A stretch of DNA of 64,000 nucleotides from Candidatus Heimdallarchaeota archaeon (lineage in GTDB: Archaea; Asgardarchaeota; Heimdallarchaeia; Heimdallarchaeales; Heimdallarchaeaceae). The position numbers and the translations under genes were made by a program. Under the pieces are notes generated by a model that ran no database searches, had not been told where the DNA came from, and was given only the letters and a program-made list of their open reading frames with translations. Positions 7,709 to 15,359 of the stretch are shown in pieces (positions within the stretch are counted from its first letter, which is position 1; the number at the start of each line of letters is the position of its first letter). The stretch is taken from the NCBI GenBank assembly GCA_016840095.1, contig JAEOSZ010000031.1, positions 160,938 through 224,937 on the forward strand. Direction: 5' to 3'.

Positions 7709-8305
7709 ATGAAAATTTATCTTGTCAGGCATGGGGAAACCGAGTATGGAAAAAAACGTTATACAACAGGTCATATTGATATCCCTTTAAATGAAACTGG
7801 AAAACAAGAAGCTGCAGCTACAGGAAGATTTCTCAAAGATAAGAACATTACTAAGATATTTTCCTCAAGTCTTAGTAGAGCAAGTGAAACTGCAAAAATC
7901 ATAGCATCTGAACTTAATCTATCAGTTGTTGAATATGATGAACTGATGGAACATACTTCAGGTAATCTTGATGGTATCCCTATCGAAGAATTTTTTGAAA
8001 AAATGAACAGTGTTGGAGATTTTGAAAAGATGATTAGGAAAGCAGGAGGGGAATCACAAGAGGTATTCAGAAAGAGAGTTTGGGATAAACTACTGGATAT
8101 CGCAGAAGAAAACAACAGCCGCGGAGATGTCATAATTGTTACTCATGGTGTAGTAATTGGATCGATTCTAGCGAAAATTTTTGGGGTTCCTTTGTTGAGG
8201 AATTTATCACAAGCTAACTGTTGTATAAATATCATTGATTATAATGAAGAAAGAGAAGGTTTGTTTGGAGTTAAATTGATAAATCATACATATCATTTGA
8301 TATAG
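7709..8305 (+). CDS. Histidine phosphatase family protein
   Basis: A 198-residue member of the phosphoglycerate mutase-like histidine phosphatases. The phosphorylated His8 sits in L-V-R-H-G-E at the N-terminus, a second R follows in S-S-L-S-R-A, an acidic residue lies in E-H-T-S-G and His149 in V-T-H-G-V is the second catalytic histidine. The fold covers phosphoglycerate mutases, alpha-ribazole phosphatase (CobC) and general sugar phosphatases. The N-L-D-G sequence replaces the usual W-E-G and does not point to a particular one. It stands alone, with a TATA-like element about 20 bases before the start and a T-tract after it. Confidence 0.85.
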   Translation: MKIYLVRHGETEYGKKRYTTGHIDIPLNETGKQEAAATGRFLKDKNITKIFSSSLSRASETAKIIASELNLSVVEYDELMEHTSGNLDGIPIEEFFEKMNSVGDFEKMIRKAGGESQEVFRKRVWDKLLDIAEENNSRGDVIIVTHGVVIGSILAKIFGVPLLRNLSQANCCINIIDYNEEREGLFGVKLINHTYHLI

Positions 8306-8336
8306 TAGATTTTAGCATTATTTTTTCTTAATTAAT

Positions 8337-8450
8337 GGAGCAATAGTCCGTCCAAAGGAAACTGTACCATACTTTGAGTGGCTAGCTCATTTAAAAGATA
8401 TAGAAGGAAATTTGTGGGATATACTGGACGATGTCCCTAAAGCAAATTAA
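8337..8450 (+). pseudogene. 3' stump of a VOC (glyoxalase-like) gene
   Basis: An open frame from about 8316 to the TAA at 8450 has no usable start codon, yet its sense translation is the C-terminus of a vicinal-oxygen-chelate protein. It shows N-G-A-I-V-R-P-K, then P-Y-F-E-W-L-A-H-L-K-D-I-E-G-N and W-D-I-L, matching the family pattern G-G-x-(V/I)-x-x-P-K ... D-x-E-G-N with its metal-ligand Glu. The N-terminal about 90 residues are missing; a stop precedes the frame at 8313 and the neighbouring phosphatase gene ends at 8305. It is read as the remnant of a deleted gene. Confidence 0.55.
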
Positions 8451-8451
8451 T

Positions 8452-9828
8452 TTATTTTTTATTCCTTCTTCTTCTCTTTACAATTGCATAATATACTACA
8501 GTAGACACAAACATTATCGGTATAAAATGCATTACACTTGCTTCTTTGGTTTCAGATATCGGATTATGTAATGGTTTTTTTAGTGGATAAAGATCCTTAC
8601 TATTTCCTTCTCCTGCTATTTTATAAGAACCAAATCCTGGCGAGAGCCAAAAATTTCCCTCTTTTAATGTCGAATTATACCACTGATTTCCGTCACCAAC
8701 ATCATACGCTTGCGATGAACGTCCTCCATTATAAAAGAAAGAATTATGGTACAAAACACTCCCATAATTAAATGAAAAATAACTATAAATATTAACTCCA
8801 TATTTAGTATTAGATTGAAAGAGATTAAACTCTACTATAGATTCAAACGTTTCAACTAGAGCAAGACCATTTCTACTGTTTCGGAAAAAAGTATTATTAA
8901 ACAAATGCACACTTAGTGATCGATAAATATGAATCCCATCTTTGAGATTATCACTAATATAGTTAGACATTATTTTGACATTAGATGCCGTATTCATTAA
9001 TAAACCAAAAAAACCACTTGACAAAACATTGTTTGATAGTGTTAAATTACTACAAACGACAACATGAATTCCTATATATGCATTAGAAAGATTTTGGTTT
9101 TTCACTACAACATTCGAATTATTAAGTAAAAATATCTGACCGTAATCATCTTGATCTATCATCATATTAGATTCATTAACAAAATATCCAAGTTTCTGCC
9201 CATTAACTATATTATTGTCTTCTACAGTGTTAGTTTTTGCATCCCATATTTCATTAGGACCACTCAACCCACAGTTAACAAAAACATTATTTCTAACCTT
9301 GCAGTTCTTAAAAATAGATATTCCATAATTTTTATTGTTTATGCAAGTATTGTTCTCGATCAAAGTATTATGTCCATCTACATGACTAAGACCATAATCA
9401 TTGTTTTTTATGGTGTTGTTAGCAACTACACAAGATTCAAACAAAAGCGCACCACGAAAAGAATTCTGAAAAGTATTATTAAAAAGATAGAATGTTTCAT
9501 GTTCTGATCCTCCTATTAATGCAGCCGTTCTAACAGATTGGAAAGTACAATTTTGTATGACAAAATAACAAGAAACCCCTTCAATTGAAAGAGCTTCCTC
9601 TTCTTCTGTTATAATTATTAGATCTTCAATAATAAAGGGATTATAATCAGAGCCATTTCCAGAGAACCCTAAATCTACAAAATCTTGATTATTACTAATA
9701 TCTATAGGTTCACTATTGGAAACATAATTCATTACAGGTTTTGAAGAAACATCCTCTACAATAAAAAATATGCTTATCATTGAAAAAACAACTAAATAAA
9801 GTAAAACTATACTCTTTCTACTTATCAT
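8452..9828 (-). CDS. Anchored parallel beta-helix (NosD/CASH-like) surface protein
   Basis: A 458-residue exported protein. The start is set at ATG 9828: it is followed at once by a signal peptide (ISRKS, then hydrophobic residues) and preceded at 31 bases by a TTTTAAATA box, whereas the longer frame from 9897 would bury the signal. The body is built of about fifteen short repeats with N-N-T, N-N-x-F and Y-G-(I/L) rungs, the right-handed parallel beta-helix pattern. The C-terminal cap has G-N-F-W and D-L-Y-P-L, then a hydrophobic anchor and a tail of Arg and Lys. It is the longest of three such genes in the window. Function unknown; carbohydrate binding is plausible. Confidence 0.8.
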   Translation of the reverse strand: MISRKSIVLLYLVVFSMISIFFIVEDVSSKPVMNYVSNSEPIDISNNQDFVDLGFSGNGSDYNPFIIEDLIIITEEEEALSIEGVSCYFVIQNCTFQSVRTAALIGGSEHETFYLFNNTFQNSFRGALLFESCVVANNTIKNNDYGLSHVDGHNTLIENNTCINNKNYGISIFKNCKVRNNVFVNCGLSGPNEIWDAKTNTVEDNNIVNGQKLGYFVNESNMMIDQDDYGQIFLLNNSNVVVKNQNLSNAYIGIHVVVCSNLTLSNNVLSSGFFGLLMNTASNVKIMSNYISDNLKDGIHIYRSLSVHLFNNTFFRNSRNGLALVETFESIVEFNLFQSNTKYGVNIYSYFSFNYGSVLYHNSFFYNGGRSSQAYDVGDGNQWYNSTLKEGNFWLSPGFGSYKIAGEGNSKDLYPLKKPLHNPISETKEASVMHFIPIMFVSTVVYYAIVKRRRRNKK

Positions 9829-9850
9829 TGTTATTTCAAAGCTATTAGGA

Positions 9851-9859
9851 TATTTAAAA
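9851..9859 (-). promoter_or_regulatory. TATA box of the second beta-helix gene
   Basis: TTTTAAATA on the minus strand begins 31 bases before the ATG at 9828 and is the main reason for preferring that start. Confidence 0.5.
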
Positions 9860-10007
9860 TAGTTAAATCTTTCTGCAATTAGAACGATATTTCGCATGCA
9901 ATATAGAATTTTGATCAGTTTCTTTTCGTTTCACGTAAATTCTTTAAAAGGCAAAAATAGCTTTTTAACTCTTTCTAAGCATAGAATCATCGTTGCTAGT
10001 GATTTGT

Positions 10008-10035
10008 TATATCTTTTCGTAATAACTATAGTTAT
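10008..10035 (+). promoter_or_regulatory. TATA box with adjoining 14-base palindrome, AOR promoter
   Basis: TTATAT at 10008-10013 is followed by the perfect palindrome ATAACTATAGTTAT at 10022-10035, which would lie just before or on the transcription start of the AOR gene beginning at 10050. This is the usual place for a repressor operator. The regulator is not identified. Confidence 0.45.
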
Positions 10036-10049
10036 CAATAAATTGTAGA

Positions 10050-12158
10050 GTGGTGTCAACAATAACTCAAGCGAAGGGGTATACTGGTAAAATCTTATGG
10101 GTCAATTTATCCACTAATGAAATTCAAGAAGAATTTCCAGATGAGGAAATATATAGAAAATATCTGGGGGGATATGGTTTAGGTGTTTATTATATTTACA
10201 ATAGAATTAAACCTGGATGTGATCCTCTAGGTCCAGAAAATATCATAGGATTTTGTCCAGGATTACTAACAGGAACAGCTGCTCCCTTCACAGGTAGATG
10301 GATGGCTTGTGGAAAAAGTCCATTGACAGGAAAAGGAATTACTGCTGATGGCAATTTCTGTAATGGCGGTTGGGGAGACAGTAACTCTGGTGGTTTCTTT
10401 GGACCAGCAATCAAAAGAGCTGGATATGACGCTATATTTGTAACAGGAATGGCAAAAAAACCTGTTTATCTTTATGTAACACAGGATGCCTTTGAGCTCA
10501 GAGATGCATCTGAAATATGGGGTAAGGATGCTTTTGAAACAGAAGACATACTTAAGGAAAAACATGGTAAAACCGCTAATGTTGCATCAATAGGTGTCGC
10601 AGCAGAAAACAAGTCTTTGATTACTGGAATAGTAAATGATTATGGAAGAATAGCTGCACGAAGTGGTCTTGGAGCAGTCATGGGTGCAAAGAAGATTAAA
10701 GCTATCTGTTTAGATGGGAAGACTAGAATCAATGTTGATGATAAAGACACTACTCAAACTCTTTCACAAAATTATCGAAAGAGAATCTCCAAATTATTGA
10801 AAAAGAATCTTATGGGGAAATTTCTCAAACTAGCTCCTAAATTTGGTAGTTTGATGAGAGTTTTTAGGATGAGTTTCGGAAAGAGTGTTCAAATGGTTAT
10901 GAAGTTTCCTGGGATTAAAGCTGAAGCTCTTGTTGCAAATTACTTGCATAGATATGGAACAGCATTCACCCTCCCTATTTCTGTTCCTGTTGGAGATGCT
11001 TCTGTCAAAAACTTCAATGGAACTGGACCTAAAAACTATCCCCAAAGTATAGCATTAAGAAAAGTTGGAAAAGCTCTTGAATCATTAGATACTGTGCCTT
11101 TTGGGTGTTATGGTTGTCCATTAAGATGTGGGAGAAAGATCTCTGTTCCAGAGCTTGGAATAAAGGATTCACATATGCCTGAATATGAAACTCTTGCATC
11201 AATTAGCAGTAACATTCTGAATGGAGATCCTATGCTGATGATCAAGATAAATGAATACTTGAATAGACAAGGTATGGATTCTATTTCAACAGGAGTCACT
11301 CTAGGTTTTGTTCTAGAATGTGTTGAAAGAGGATTTCTAAAGAAAGAGGATTTCAAATCAAGTAAATACCCAGATGGATTTTTGCCTGGTTGGTATGATA
11401 ATGAGTATCTTTTTCCTCTTCTTGAGATGATGGTCAATCGTGAAGGTATTGGGGATCTTATATCTGATGGTACTTGGGCTGCAGCACAGAAAATAAAAGG
11501 TTCAGAAACATTTGCTATGAATATTAATGGACAAGAAGTGCCAATGCATGATCCTAGATATATCAACTGGTTTGGTGCCACATATGTCGCTGATCCTACA
11601 CCTGGAAGACATACTGCAGGAGGAATTGATACTCTGATGATACATCCAATAGCAAGGTTCTCCAGTTCATTTAAGTTTAAAATGAGTAGAAAGATTGACA
11701 GGACAAGTCTAAACCATTCAAATGCAGTTAAGTTCACTCAGAGTATAAATGCGCTTGGACTGTGCTCCTTCTCTTTAGCTTGTGGAAAATATCCTCTTTT
11801 AGAATTAATGAAAAGTGTTTATGGGTGGGATGTTTCTCCAGAAGAATTTCTAGAAATAGGACATAGAATTCAAACACTGCGTCAGATGTTTAATGCCCGT
11901 GAAGGTGCAATAAGACACAAGATTCCAAAGAGACTCATAGGTGATCCACCTCTGAGGAAAGGACCTTTAAGAGGAGTATCCTTACCTATAGAAGAAATGG
12001 TACAAGGCTATTATACACACATTGGATTCGAAACTAATGGGATTCCAAAAAAGGAAACACTGAAGATCTTAGATTTAGAATATTGTATAAACGATTTAGA
12101 GAAAAGTTATGGTCGACCTCAAATAGTCGTTAATAAATATCTTGAAGCAAAAACATAG
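10050..12158 (+). CDS. Aldehyde:ferredoxin oxidoreductase family protein, long form
   Basis: A 702-residue member of the tungsten-pterin AOR family, which oxidises aldehydes or related substrates with ferredoxin as acceptor. The N-terminal pterin domain has the typical Y-L-G-G-Y-G-L-G and G-K-S-P-L-T-G segments. The [4Fe-4S] cluster is held by Cys353, Cys356 and Cys360 (C-Y-G-C-P-L-R-C) and a late Cys at 572 (L-G-L-C). The relatives later in this window have the same triplet at about 285, so this protein carries roughly 68 extra residues just before it. The insert is rich in Lys, Arg, Met and Phe and could form a basic amphipathic helix. The start is GTG (10050); GTG 10053 is equally possible. 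The substrate cannot be told from the sequence. Confidence 0.85.
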   Translation: MVSTITQAKGYTGKILWVNLSTNEIQEEFPDEEIYRKYLGGYGLGVYYIYNRIKPGCDPLGPENIIGFCPGLLTGTAAPFTGRWMACGKSPLTGKGITADGNFCNGGWGDSNSGGFFGPAIKRAGYDAIFVTGMAKKPVYLYVTQDAFELRDASEIWGKDAFETEDILKEKHGKTANVASIGVAAENKSLITGIVNDYGRIAARSGLGAVMGAKKIKAICLDGKTRINVDDKDTTQTLSQNYRKRISKLLKKNLMGKFLKLAPKFGSLMRVFRMSFGKSVQMVMKFPGIKAEALVANYLHRYGTAFTLPISVPVGDASVKNFNGTGPKNYPQSIALRKVGKALESLDTVPFGCYGCPLRCGRKISVPELGIKDSHMPEYETLASISSNILNGDPMLMIKINEYLNRQGMDSISTGVTLGFVLECVERGFLKKEDFKSSKYPDGFLPGWYDNEYLFPLLEMMVNREGIGDLISDGTWAAAQKIKGSETFAMNINGQEVPMHDPRYINWFGATYVADPTPGRHTAGGIDTLMIHPIARFSSSFKFKMSRKIDRTSLNHSNAVKFTQSINALGLCSFSLACGKYPLLELMKSVYGWDVSPEEFLEIGHRIQTLRQMFNAREGAIRHKIPKRLIGDPPLRKGPLRGVSLPIEEMVQGYYTHIGFETNGIPKKETLKILDLEYCINDLEKSYGRPQIVVNKYLEAKT

Positions 12159-12171
12159 AAATCTCTGCACG

Positions 12172-12186
12172 TTTCTTTTTCTATTT
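12172..12186 (+). terminator. T-tract terminator after the AOR gene
   Basis: Runs of three, five and three T separated by single C or A residues, 14 bases after the stop at 12158. Confidence 0.45.
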
Positions 12187-12201
12187 AAAAATAGATAGAT
12201 T

Positions 12202-12244
12202 TTTATATTGGTAATATTTCATAATATTCAGAAATCTGAATATT
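12202..12244 (+). promoter_or_regulatory. Promoter and 22-base palindromic operator of the ABC/PadR operon
   Basis: TTTATATT (12202-12209) is a good TATA box. From 12223 to 12244 runs the perfect inverted repeat AATATTCAGA-AA-TCTGAATATT, centred about 28 bases downstream of the TATA box, so it covers the expected transcription start. A further imperfect TTCATAATTCTGAA follows at about 12243-12256. The operon downstream encodes a PadR-like regulator, which makes autoregulation through this site the obvious inference. Confidence 0.6.
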
Positions 12245-12270
12245 CATAATTCTGAAATAGAGGTTTATGT

Positions 12271-13602
12271 ATGAAGATTGGAAAAGTTACGTGGTTTGCG
12301 TTTAGAAACGCGTTTAGAAGAAAGATTGTTGCAATCCTAGCCATTGTAGGAATTAGTATAGCTATTACTATGCAAGTGACTATCAATGCATTTACAACAG
12401 GAATGGATGAAACTTTCGCAGATATTTTTGGAGAATTGGTTGGAACTTTTCAACTACAAGAAACAGATGCACCTTTTTCATATGCATCTCAATTGCCAGC
12501 AAACATTACAGAAACTATTTTGGGCTTTGAAAATAGCTCAGATATTGTTGCAGTAGCAACTGAACAGAATCTACCTGCTACGGTAAATAACTATACAGAT
12601 ATTCTCGGCACAACGGTATTTGGAACGCCCATGGGAATGAATATACGAGGAATTGAAGACCTTGATGATTTTAGTGAAATATTCTCTGAATTAGAAGAAT
12701 TAACAGAAGGATCAAGATACTTTGAGTATAATCAAGATGAATGTATAATCCCTTATGCTCTTTATGAAAACAATTCTGAGGTATTTGATGTTGGAAAAAC
12801 ATTTTCTTTAATGATTAATTCAACTTACACGTATGATTTAGAAATAGTTGGAGTTACTTCTGCTTTAGTTGGAGGTTTACAGCAATCAGTAATGGCTTTA
12901 GCCTATGATATTTATGTACCTATCAATGTTACAAATAATGTGCTGTATGAGTTGTTACGCAATGATACAATGAATTCCATGATGCATTATGTTCCCTTCG
13001 GACTAGATCCAACACAATTTGGAATAGATAGTCCCAATCTAGTATCAATCCGCACATCTTTTGATAATTCAGTTGATGTGGAGAACTTTATTGAGGATTT
13101 AACAGTATACCTAGAAGTACAATATCCTGAGATTAAATTTTCTTCATTATCTTTAGCATCAGCTTTAGAAACAATGGATGATCTAATGGCTACTCAAGAT
13201 ATAGTGATAACTGTTGTCACAATCATAATCATAATTTCTGGGAGTATGGGAGTAATTATTGCTCAGTTAGTAGGAGTTGAAGGAAGATCGAAAGAATTCG
13301 CCATTCTGAAAGCAACTGGATGGAAAGAAGGACACATCATTTACTCTGTTATAATAGAAAGCGTTACTTTAGGTATTGCTGGATCTCTAGTTGGAGTTCT
13401 GCTTTCTTTTGTATCAATAAAAGGTCTTGAAAGGTTAATGGGATCATCAGATATTGGATCTATGCCATTTTCACCAGTAATAACATTTGGAATATTTATG
13501 ACTGCAATAGGAATTGCAGTAGGAATAGGTATATTGGGAGGTCTTTATCCTGGAATAAGAGCTAGTTCTGTCAAACCTATGGAGGTTTTACAAGGAAGTT
13601 AG
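12271..13602 (+). CDS. MacB/FtsX-type ABC transporter permease
   Basis: A 443-residue membrane protein. One membrane helix near the N-terminus (about 18-38) is followed by a large outside domain of about 250 residues (MacB periplasmic-core type). Three helices then form the FtsX domain (about 308-332, 362-385 and 400-425), which ends in the L-Y-P-G-I-R-A-S-S-V-K-P-M-E-V-L motif typical of MacB, LolC and FtsX permeases. The family moves no ion across the membrane but couples ATP use to the movement or extrusion of lipids, peptides or drugs from the membrane face. It is the first gene of the operon and ends directly against the ATPase gene, its obvious partner. Confidence 0.85.
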   Translation: MKIGKVTWFAFRNAFRRKIVAILAIVGISIAITMQVTINAFTTGMDETFADIFGELVGTFQLQETDAPFSYASQLPANITETILGFENSSDIVAVATEQNLPATVNNYTDILGTTVFGTPMGMNIRGIEDLDDFSEIFSELEELTEGSRYFEYNQDECIIPYALYENNSEVFDVGKTFSLMINSTYTYDLEIVGVTSALVGGLQQSVMALAYDIYVPINVTNNVLYELLRNDTMNSMMHYVPFGLDPTQFGIDSPNLVSIRTSFDNSVDVENFIEDLTVYLEVQYPEIKFSSLSLASALETMDDLMATQDIVITVVTIIIIISGSMGVIIAQLVGVEGRSKEFAILKATGWKEGHIIYSVIIESVTLGIAGSLVGVLLSFVSIKGLERLMGSSDIGSMPFSPVITFGIFMTAIGIAVGIGILGGLYPGIRASSVKPMEVLQGS

Positions 13603-13611
13603 GTGATTATG

Positions 13612-14379
13612 ATGGTAAACGTTGAAGAAACACAAAAATCACTGCAAATAGCTAGTCAAGAAATAGCAGATTCTACTGACCTCATAATTGAAATAAAAGG
13701 ACTGTGGAGAAAATTCTTTGAAGATACTCCTGCTGAAGTCAAAGCATTACGAGGAGTAGATTTCAAAGTTGAGAAAGGAGAATTCATAACAATCATGGGT
13801 CCTTCTGGTTCTGGTAAAAGTACTCTTTTAACCATTCTTGGATGTATGGCTTCTGCAACTAGCGGGGAGGTGTATATCGATGGTACTGAGATTACTAAAA
13901 TGAGTCAACGTAAGCTAAGTGCTATTAGAAAGAACAAAATCGGATTTGTTTTTCAAGACATATTTCTCATAGACACTATCTCTGCTCTTGATAATGTTCT
14001 GTTACCTCTTTTACCTTATGGAATAAAGAAAGAGGACAAAGAAAGAGCCAAAGAATTAATGAAAATAGCTGGGTTGGGAGATCGTATGCACCATAAACCT
14101 ACCGAACTTTCCGGTGGACAAAAACAACGAGTTGCTATCTGTCGAGCTCTGATAAATGACCCTCCAATTGTCCTTGCTGATGAACCTACAGGTAATCTTG
14201 ACTCTCAAACAGGTGGTGAGGTTCTTGCTCTTCTTAGAAGAATTAACAAAGAGAAAGGAATCACTATTCTAGCAGTTTCACATGATCCTAAACTTGCTGA
14301 ATACTCTTCACGAGATGTTATGATAACTGATGGAGAGATTACCCGAGATAGAATAAATCCATTCAGAAGTGATAACTAG
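13612..14379 (+). CDS. MacB/LolD-type ABC transporter ATPase
   Basis: A 255-residue ATP-binding subunit. Walker A is G-P-S-G-S-G-K-S-T, the signature L-S-G-G-Q-K-Q-R, and Walker [11 protein letters not shown] with the catalytic Glu; the switch His lies in V-S-H-D. These sequences are those of the MacB/LolD/FtsE class and match the permease before it. The ATG at 13612 is chosen because GGTGA (13602-13606) lies 5 bases before it; GTG 13603 and ATG 13609 would overlap that site. The N-terminal 20 residues are polar and outside the ATPase fold. All functional motifs are intact. Confidence 0.9.
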   Translation: MVNVEETQKSLQIASQEIADSTDLIIEIKGLWRKFFEDTPAEVKALRGVDFKVEKGEFITIMGPSGSGKSTLLTILGCMASATSGEVYIDGTEITKMSQRKLSAIRKNKIGFVFQDIFLIDTISALDNVLLPLLPYGIKKEDKERAKELMKIAGLGDRMHHKPTELSGGQKQRVAICRALINDPPIVLADEPTGNLDSQTGGEVLALLRRINKEKGITILAVSHDPKLAEYSSRDVMITDGEITRDRINPFRSDN

Positions 14380-14393
14380 AATGAGGTATAAAA

Positions 14394-15359
14394 GTGACTA
14401 AAGAAACGGAGAGCATTGTAGGTAAGTACGAAGAAAGGTTTGTACGAAGGCTCGGGGAGGTTGCTATCCTATTACACTTAGCTAGGTCACCAGAAGGATC
14501 TCATGCATATGAGATGCGTCAGAAAGCTTCAGAGATTCTCTTTGAGAAGAGAAACACAGGTAAGGTATTCCTACAGAAACATCTTGATTTACTTAATGAA
14601 TTTAAGAAACTCTCATCTCAGACTGATGTAGATTCTGCTATAGTCAAGAAGATGAAGAATGAAGTCTCAGATAGAATTGACGACTATCCAATTTTCAAAT
14701 ATAATCTGCGAATTCAGCATATGCTTACAGAAAAATACAATTTCACTAAAAAAGACATAGAGTATATTGATGACTTAATTGATGCTTTAGATGAAGCAGT
14801 AAAAGATATGAAAGAAACTTCAGTTATCTGGAGCAATATTAGTGGAATTTATCCAACTATTGACTCTTTAGAAAAAAATGGTTTGATTGAATTAGCAAGA
14901 AAAGATTCCAAAGGAGATAGATTGAAGAAAATCTATACCATTACAGAACTTGGGAGAGAATCACTATCTAGAGTACTGATGTCATTAATGGATATATCTT
15001 CATTTATTCTTGATTCTGAGCTAAAACCTGCTTTACATAAACCTGATGGAATCTTATCTCCTAGATTGATTCCTTTTAGAAGGATTTTTCTAAAGATGTC
15101 AGACGATTTATCTCCTGAATTCAAGAAGAAGCTTCATTCTTCTAAAAGTCTACACCAAGGAAGATCTTTTGTTAGTATGATGATGGAGCAGGGGATGGCA
15201 GGTCCAAGATTGAATGTCCTTGTCAATCATCCAGAAATGCTAGAAGAACACTTAGATGCAATCGAAACTATAGAGGATAGAAATATGCTAAAAACATTCA
15301 TTAAGAACAGATTGCTTGAGAGACGAAAGAAGATAGATAAATTATTGGAGAAACTGTAA
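14394..15359 (+). CDS. PadR-like winged-helix regulator with a large insertion
   Basis: A 321-residue protein starting at GTG. The first helix of a PadR winged helix is visible at about residues 17-45 (E-V-A-I-L-L-H-L ... H-A-Y-E-M). The recognition part comes only near 140-175: S-G-I-Y-P-T-I-D-S-L-E-K-N-G-L-I, then the wing with I-Y-T-I-T-E-L-G-R-E-S-L. About 95 mostly helical, charged residues separate them, where PadR proteins usually have none. The C-terminal 130 residues are helical and may dimerise. Lying between MacB-like genes and a drug-exporter-like pair, it is probably their repressor, acting at the palindrome at 12223-12244. PadR regulators commonly control efflux genes. Confidence 0.65.
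   Translation: MTKETESIVGKYEERFVRRLGEVAILLHLARSPEGSHAYEMRQKASEILFEKRNTGKVFLQKHLDLLNEFKKLSSQTDVDSAIVKKMKNEVSDRIDDYPIFKYNLRIQHMLTEKYNFTKKDIEYIDDLIDALDEAVKDMKETSVIWSNISGIYPTIDSLEKNGLIELARKDSKGDRLKKIYTITELGRESLSRVLMSLMDISSFILDSELKPALHKPDGILSPRLIPFRRIFLKMSDDLSPEFKKKLHSSKSLHQGRSFVSMMMEQGMAGPRLNVLVNHPEMLEEHLDAIETIEDRNMLKTFIKNRLLERRKKIDKLLEKL

Noticed and set aside
7771..8133. Minus-strand 120-residue frame rich in Ser and Leu
   Set aside because: Antisense to the histidine phosphatase, which has intact catalytic motifs.
11108..11737. Minus-strand 209-residue frame inside the long AOR gene
   Set aside because: It lies wholly within a clear AOR coding region and its translation shows no domain.
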